Below are positions 60,002-64,000 of a stretch of 64,000 bases of DNA, one piece after another. The notes beneath the pieces were generated by a model. It searched no databases. It saw only the letters and a program-made list of their open reading frames with translations, and was not told the DNA's origin. The DNA lies in the NCBI GenBank assembly GCA_032681305.1, contig CP136340.1:930001-994000 (forward strand), given 5' to 3'. A program made the position numbers and the translations under genes. The DNA comes from HIMB114 sp008638005 (GTDB lineage: Bacteria > Pseudomonadota > Alphaproteobacteria > Pelagibacterales > Pelagibacteraceae). How positions within the stretch are numbered: position 1 is the stretch's first letter; each line of letters opens with the position of its first letter.

Positions 60002-63000
60002 TTATAATTCTTGAATTCTTTTAATAGTTATAGGTTTATTATTAAGTGACTCAATAGCTTGAGTGCAAGCTTTAGCTCCTGCTAAAGTTGTAAAGTATGG
60101 GATTTTATTATTTAGTGCAGCCCTTCTTAAAGACCAAGAGTCCTCGATAGATTTTTTTTCAGAAGTTGTATTGATTACGAGAGATATTTTTTTATCGTTT
60201 AAATATTCGACAACATGTGGACTTCCTTGTCTTACTTTATTTATTTTAGTGCAATTAATTCCATTTTGGTTGAGTGTATCTGCTGTTCTTCCTGTGCCAT
60301 AAATTGTAAAGTTCATGTTGGATAGTTTTTTCGCAAATTCACATACTTTTTGCTTATCTTCATCTTTAACTGAAATAAATGCAGATCCTTTAGATGGTAA
60401 ATTATTTCCAGCCGACATTTGACTTTTTGCAAAAGCCATACCAAAATCTTCATCAATTCCCATAGCTTCGCCAGTAGATTTCATTTCTGGACCTAAAATT
60501 GTATCAACCTCAGGAAACTTGTTAAAAGGAAAAACAGCTTCTTTGATTGCAAAAATATTTAATTTTTTATCAAGGTTCTTAAACTCACTTAATTTTTCCC
60601 CTGCCATAACTTTAGAAGCGATTTTAGCGATAGGTATATTTAAAGCTTTAGACACATACGGGACAGTTCGACTTGCCCTTGGATTTACTTCTAATATAAA
60701 TATCTCATCATTTCGAATAGCGAATTGAATGTTGATTAAACCAATCACTTTTAGTTTTTTAGCGAGTGAACTAGTTTGCTCTCTAATCTGTATTAAGATA
60801 CTTTCTTTAAGTGAAAATGGGGGGATGCAACAAGCTGAGTCTCCAGAATGAATTCCTGCTTCCTCAATATGTTCCATAATTCCAGCAATAAAAACTTCAT
60901 CTCCGTCACAAACAGCATCAACATCTATTTCAATCGCATCATTTAAAAACTTATCAATTAGAACTGGGCTATCACCAGATACTTGAACCGCTTCACTAAT
61001 ATAACTTTCAAACTGCTCATCATCATAAACAATCTCCATCGCTCGGCCACCCAAAACGTAGGATGGCCTGATTACAATAGGGTAGCCAATGTTATCTACA
61101 ATTTTTTTTGCTTCCTCTTTGCCTCTTGCAAGACCACTTTCAGCTTGTTTTAAATTAAGTTCATTTACAATTGAGTTAAATTTTTCTCTATCCTCAGCTG
61201 TATCGATAGAATCTAGTTGTGTTCCAAGAATTGGAAAACCATTTTCATGTATTTTTTTTGCAAGTTTAATTGGTGTCTGGCCGCCAAATTGAACAATGAC
61301 ACCTTTGATTTTTCCTTTTTTACTCTCTTTTTTTAAAATCTCTAAAACATACTCATCGACTAAAGGTTCAAAATATAATCTATCACTAGTATCATAATCA
61401 GTTGAAACAGTTTCAGGATTGCAATTAATCATAATAGTTTCAAATCCCATTTCTTTGAGTGCAAAACTTGCCTGGCAACAGCAGTAATCAAATTCTATTC
61501 CTTGTCCTATTCTGTTAGGACCCCCTCCGATAATTATAATTTTTTCCTTTTCACTTGGATTCGCTTCACATTCACCAGCTTCCATCAAACCGTTATCGTA
61601 AGTTGAATACATGTAAGGTGTCTCCGAAGAAAATTCAGCTGCACAAGTATCTACTTTTTTATAAGAAACATGGATTGAGTTATCTTTTCTAAATTGCTCT
61701 ATTTCTTTATTAGTTTTCCCAGTTAACTCAGATATTTTCTGGTCTAAAAATCCATATGATTTTAATAATTTAAATTCTTTATTTTCTAGATTATTTTGGT
61801 TTTTAATTTGATTTTCTGTTTCGACTATTTCTTTTATTTGTTCCAGAAACCATTTGTCTATTTTACATAGTTGATAAATTTCATCTATCTTCATTCCTTG
61901 TCTAAAGGCATCTGCAACATAAAGTATTCTTAATGGGATATTTGTTTGAAGTTTATTTTTTATAACCTTTAAATCTTTCTCAAGCACATCTAAGCCCTTT
62001 AAATCTACCTCAAGAGAAATCAGCGCTTTTTGAAGCGACTCTTTAAAGTTTCTACCAATAGCCATGCTTTCACCAACTGATTTCATTGCTGTTCCAAGTT
62101 CAGGTTTACTTTTTTTAAACTTTTCAAATGCAAATCTTGGAATTTTGGTAACAATATAATCAATTGTTGGTTCAAATGATGCCGGTGTAGTTTTGGTTAT
62201 ATCATTTTCAATTTCATCCAACGTATAACCAACCGCAAGTTTAGCGGCCACTTTTGCAATGGGAAAACCAGTTGCTTTTGAAGCTAAGGCCGAAGATCTT
62301 GAAACTCTTGGATTCATTTCAATCACAATCATTCTTCCATCCTTAGGATTGATTGCAAATTGAACATTTGATCCACCAGTTTCAACTCCAATTTTTCTCA
62401 AACAGGCAATCGAAGCATTTCTCATAATTTGGTATTCTTTATCAGTAAGTGTAAGGGCAGGTGCCACAGTGATCGAGTCACCCGTATGTATTCCCATTGG
62501 GTCTATATTTTCAATTGAACAAACTATTATACTGTTGTCTTTTTTATCCCTTACAACTTCCATTTCGAACTCTTTCCAACCCACAAGAGACTCTTCAACT
62601 AGAACTTCATTTGTTGGAGATAAATCTAAACCATTTTTAATGATTGAAAAAAATTCTTCCTCAGTATTTGCAACACCTCCACCAGTCCCCCCTAAAGTAA
62701 AAGATGGTCTAATAATGGATGGAATACCAATTTCTTTAAATGCTAATTTCGCATCATCTTCATTTCTACATATAAAAGATCTAGCAGACTCAAGGCCAAT
62801 AGCCTCCATATTAGATTTAAATTTTTGTCTATTTTCAGCATTATCAATGGCCTCAGCATTTGCTCCAATTAGTTCAACATTATATTTTTTTAAGACTCCA
62901 TTTTGATCAAGACTCATTGCAGCATTTAACCCTGTCTGACCGCCCATTGTCGGCAATATTGCATCTGGTTTTTCTTTTTTAATAATCTCTTCCAAAACTT

Positions 63001-63214
63001 CGTCTGTTAAGGGTTCTATGTAGGTTATGTCGGCGATATCTGGATCAGTCATAATTGTAGCTGGATTAGAGTTAACTAAAATTATTTTATAACCTTCTTG
63101 CCTTAAAGCTTTACAGGCTTGAGATCCAGAATAGTCAAACTCACAAGCTTGACCAATCACAATTGGACCAGCTCCAATTATCATAATTTTTTCTAGATCA
63201 GTTCTTTTGGGCAT
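60002..63214 (-). CDS. carB: Carbamoyl phosphate synthase, large subunit
   Basis: 1,070 aa from the ATG at 63214 (MPKRTDLEKIMIIGAGPIVI). The ORF extends to 63307, but inside carA. Two homologous ATP-grasp halves are present, opening IIGAGPIVIGQACEFDYSG and IIIGGGPNRIGQGIEFDYC, then a C-terminal MGS-like allosteric domain (FTIYGTGRTADTLNQNGI). It makes carbamoyl phosphate for pyrimidines and arginine. It overlaps carA by 17 bp. Confidence 0.97.
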   Translation of the reverse strand: MPKRTDLEKIMIIGAGPIVIGQACEFDYSGSQACKALRQEGYKIILVNSNPATIMTDPDIADITYIEPLTDEVLEEIIKKEKPDAILPTMGGQTGLNAAMSLDQNGVLKKYNVELIGANAEAIDNAENRQKFKSNMEAIGLESARSFICRNEDDAKLAFKEIGIPSIIRPSFTLGGTGGGVANTEEEFFSIIKNGLDLSPTNEVLVEESLVGWKEFEMEVVRDKKDNSIIVCSIENIDPMGIHTGDSITVAPALTLTDKEYQIMRNASIACLRKIGVETGGSNVQFAINPKDGRMIVIEMNPRVSRSSALASKATGFPIAKVAAKLAVGYTLDEIENDITKTTPASFEPTIDYIVTKIPRFAFEKFKKSKPELGTAMKSVGESMAIGRNFKESLQKALISLEVDLKGLDVLEKDLKVIKNKLQTNIPLRILYVADAFRQGMKIDEIYQLCKIDKWFLEQIKEIVETENQIKNQNNLENKEFKLLKSYGFLDQKISELTGKTNKEIEQFRKDNSIHVSYKKVDTCAAEFSSETPYMYSTYDNGLMEAGECEANPSEKEKIIIIGGGPNRIGQGIEFDYCCCQASFALKEMGFETIMINCNPETVSTDYDTSDRLYFEPLVDEYVLEILKKESKKGKIKGVIVQFGGQTPIKLAKKIHENGFPILGTQLDSIDTAEDREKFNSIVNELNLKQAESGLARGKEEAKKIVDNIGYPIVIRPSYVLGGRAMEIVYDDEQFESYISEAVQVSGDSPVLIDKFLNDAIEIDVDAVCDGDEVFIAGIMEHIEEAGIHSGDSACCIPPFSLKESILIQIREQTSSLAKKLKVIGLINIQFAIRNDEIFILEVNPRASRTVPYVSKALNIPIAKIASKVMAGEKLSEFKNLDKKLNIFAIKEAVFPFNKFPEVDTILGPEMKSTGEAMGIDEDFGMAFAKSQMSAGNNLPSKGSAFISVKDEDKQKVCEFAKKLSNMNFTIYGTGRTADTLNQNGINCTKINKVRQGSPHVVEYLNDKKISLVINTTSEKKSIEDSWSLRRAALNNKIPYFTTLAGAKACTQAIESLNNKPITIKRIQEL

Positions 63215-64000
63215 GTTTTTCGACTTTTGAAATAAATTGTTTGAATAAATAATTACTATCATGAGGACCTGGACTTGCCTCGGGATGATATTGAACTGAA
63301 AATGCATTATATTTTTTTGAGCTTATCCCCTCAATGGATTGATCAAAAAGTGATATGTGAGTTACGTCAACGTCATCTGGAATTAAATTTTTGTCTACTT
63401 CAAAACCATGATTTTGAGAAGTTATTTCAACTAAATTATTATTTAAATTTTTAACAGGATGATTTGCACCTCTATGCCCTTGATGCATTTTTTTAGTTTT
63501 GCACCCTAAGGCATGGGCAAGAAGCTGATGACCTAAGCAAATACCAAATAATGGATAATTGTTCTTTAAAATTTGCAAAATAGTATCTTTTACAATTTTT
63601 GATGTTTCTGCTGGATCACCAGGACCATTAGATAAAAATATTCCATCAGGCTTTAAATTAATAATTTTTTCATAACTAGTATCGCAAGGTACAACAGTAA
63701 GTTTAGTTTTAAGTTTTGAAAAATTTCTTAAAATATTTTTTTTACATCCAAAATCAATTACAACAATATGGTATTTATGATCTTTATTTATTTGATAGCC
63801 TTTTTCTCGGGTCCAAAAACTTTCGTCATTCCAATTGTAAACTTGTTTAGTTGTAACTTTTGATGTGAGCTCCATGCCATTAAGCCCTGGCCATTTTTGA
63901 CATTCATTTAAATATTTTTGGTTATTTAAATCCTTATCATCATTAACAATTGTTGCTTTTAAAGCTCCTTTATTTCTTATTAAGTTGGTTATCATTCTTG
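63198..64000 (-). CDS. carA: Carbamoyl phosphate synthase, small (glutaminase) subunit (partial, 5' end outside the window)
   Basis: About 267 C-terminal residues are visible; the first ~110 residues of the family lie to the right. The frame is open to the window edge, so the Met at 63995 is internal. Class I glutamine amidotransferase motifs: FLSNGPGDPAE, nucleophile Cys in FGICLGHQLLAHALG, SQNHGFEVD, and the catalytic His-Glu in SVQYHPEASPGPHD. It supplies ammonia to CarB. Confidence 0.95.
   Translation of the reverse strand, partial: RMITNLIRNKGALKATIVNDDKDLNNQKYLNECQKWPGLNGMELTSKVTTKQVYNWNDESFWTREKGYQINKDHKYHIVVIDFGCKKNILRNFSKLKTKLTVVPCDTSYEKIINLKPDGIFLSNGPGDPAETSKIVKDTILQILKNNYPLFGICLGHQLLAHALGCKTKKMHQGHRGANHPVKNLNNNLVEITSQNHGFEVDKNLIPDDVDVTHISLFDQSIEGISSKKYNAFSVQYHPEASPGPHDSNYLFKQFISKVEKHAQKN

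Noticed and set aside
62469..62906. Plus-strand ORF of 145 codons opposite carB
   Set aside because: It is an antisense shadow over the ATP-grasp domain, rich in Ser and Pro from complementary codons.
63215..63307. 31-residue N-terminal extension of carB
   Set aside because: It overlaps carA in another frame; the conserved CarB start MPKRTDLEK is at 63214.
1..64000. Mobile elements, prophage, CRISPR, restriction or toxin-antitoxin islands
   Set aside because: No transposase, integrase, phage gene, regularly spaced repeat or restriction enzyme was found; CcrM stands alone. Base composition and gene density look uniform.

Overview
This is a gene-dense, very AT-rich piece of a bacterial chromosome (G+C looks to be around 30% by eye). 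It carries about 71 protein genes and one tRNA gene, and no gene-free stretch longer than 80 bases. The gene content points to a free-living, streamlined alphaproteobacterium, probably marine and of the Pelagibacterales/SAR11 or a similar AT-rich type. The evidence is a split F-type ATPase with the F0 genes (atpI-B-E-b'-b) apart from F1, the coxB-ctaD-ctaB-ctaG-ctaE-SURF1 order, a CcrM-type GANTC methyltransferase, DUF2093, ELM1, MidA/NDUFAF7, and the mutY/dciA/dsbA/smc neighbourhood. Amino-acid, purine and cofactor genes argue against an obligate intracellular Rickettsiales. The genus cannot be fixed by reading alone.

Layout. 1-4.3 kb: rluB (partial), tadA, purD, xseA, DUF2093, M23 peptidase. 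4.3-12.9 kb, minus strand: an envelope run (lpxL, lpxK, waaA, msbA) preceded by pmbA, ubiA, a quinone oxidoreductase and a HAD hydrolase. 12.9-15 kb: rsmE and tldD. 15.1-21.9 kb, plus strand: the aa3 cytochrome oxidase operon with its assembly factors, then thrC. 21.9-23.5 kb: rnhA, thrB and a double-CDGSH protein. 23.5-29.3 kb, minus strand: the F0 ATPase genes downstream of smc, a DsbA-like gene and dciA. 29.3-33.9 kb: DNA maintenance (mutY, ccrM, rnhB, a family-4-like uracil-DNA glycosylase) plus an FAD monooxygenase. 33.9-38.7 kb: a TPR protein, ispE, tRNA-Gln, cca, greA, trmL. 38.8-41.3 kb: the cytochrome bc1 operon. 41.3-49.6 kb, minus strand: ten genes from marR/ompR/envZ through lgt, midA, pgeF and prs to rplY, pth and ychF. 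49.6-56.2 kb: ilvE, then the uvrB-SDR-folB-uvrC-pgsA run. 56.2-64 kb: aspC, trxB, ELM1, a 2OG-Fe(II) oxygenase-like protein, carB and carA (partial).

The genes fit together as core metabolism. Cytochrome bc1, the oxidase and F0 supply aerobic oxidative phosphorylation, and ubiA (possibly with the FAD monooxygenase) supplies ubiquinone. lpxK/lpxL/waaA/msbA build and flip lipid A-Kdo. mutY, uvrB, uvrC, the UDG-like protein, smc, dciA and ccrM maintain the chromosome.

No mobile element, prophage, CRISPR array or defence island was seen. The unusual points are small-scale: an SMC with no recognisable hinge, a family-4-like UDG without its Fe-S cysteines, a SURF1 gene without a normal start codon, a 36-residue membrane ORF in the CoxF position, six convergent gene pairs sharing exactly 4 bp of stop codons, divergent pairs with almost no spacer, and a tRNA promoter embedded in the end of ispE.
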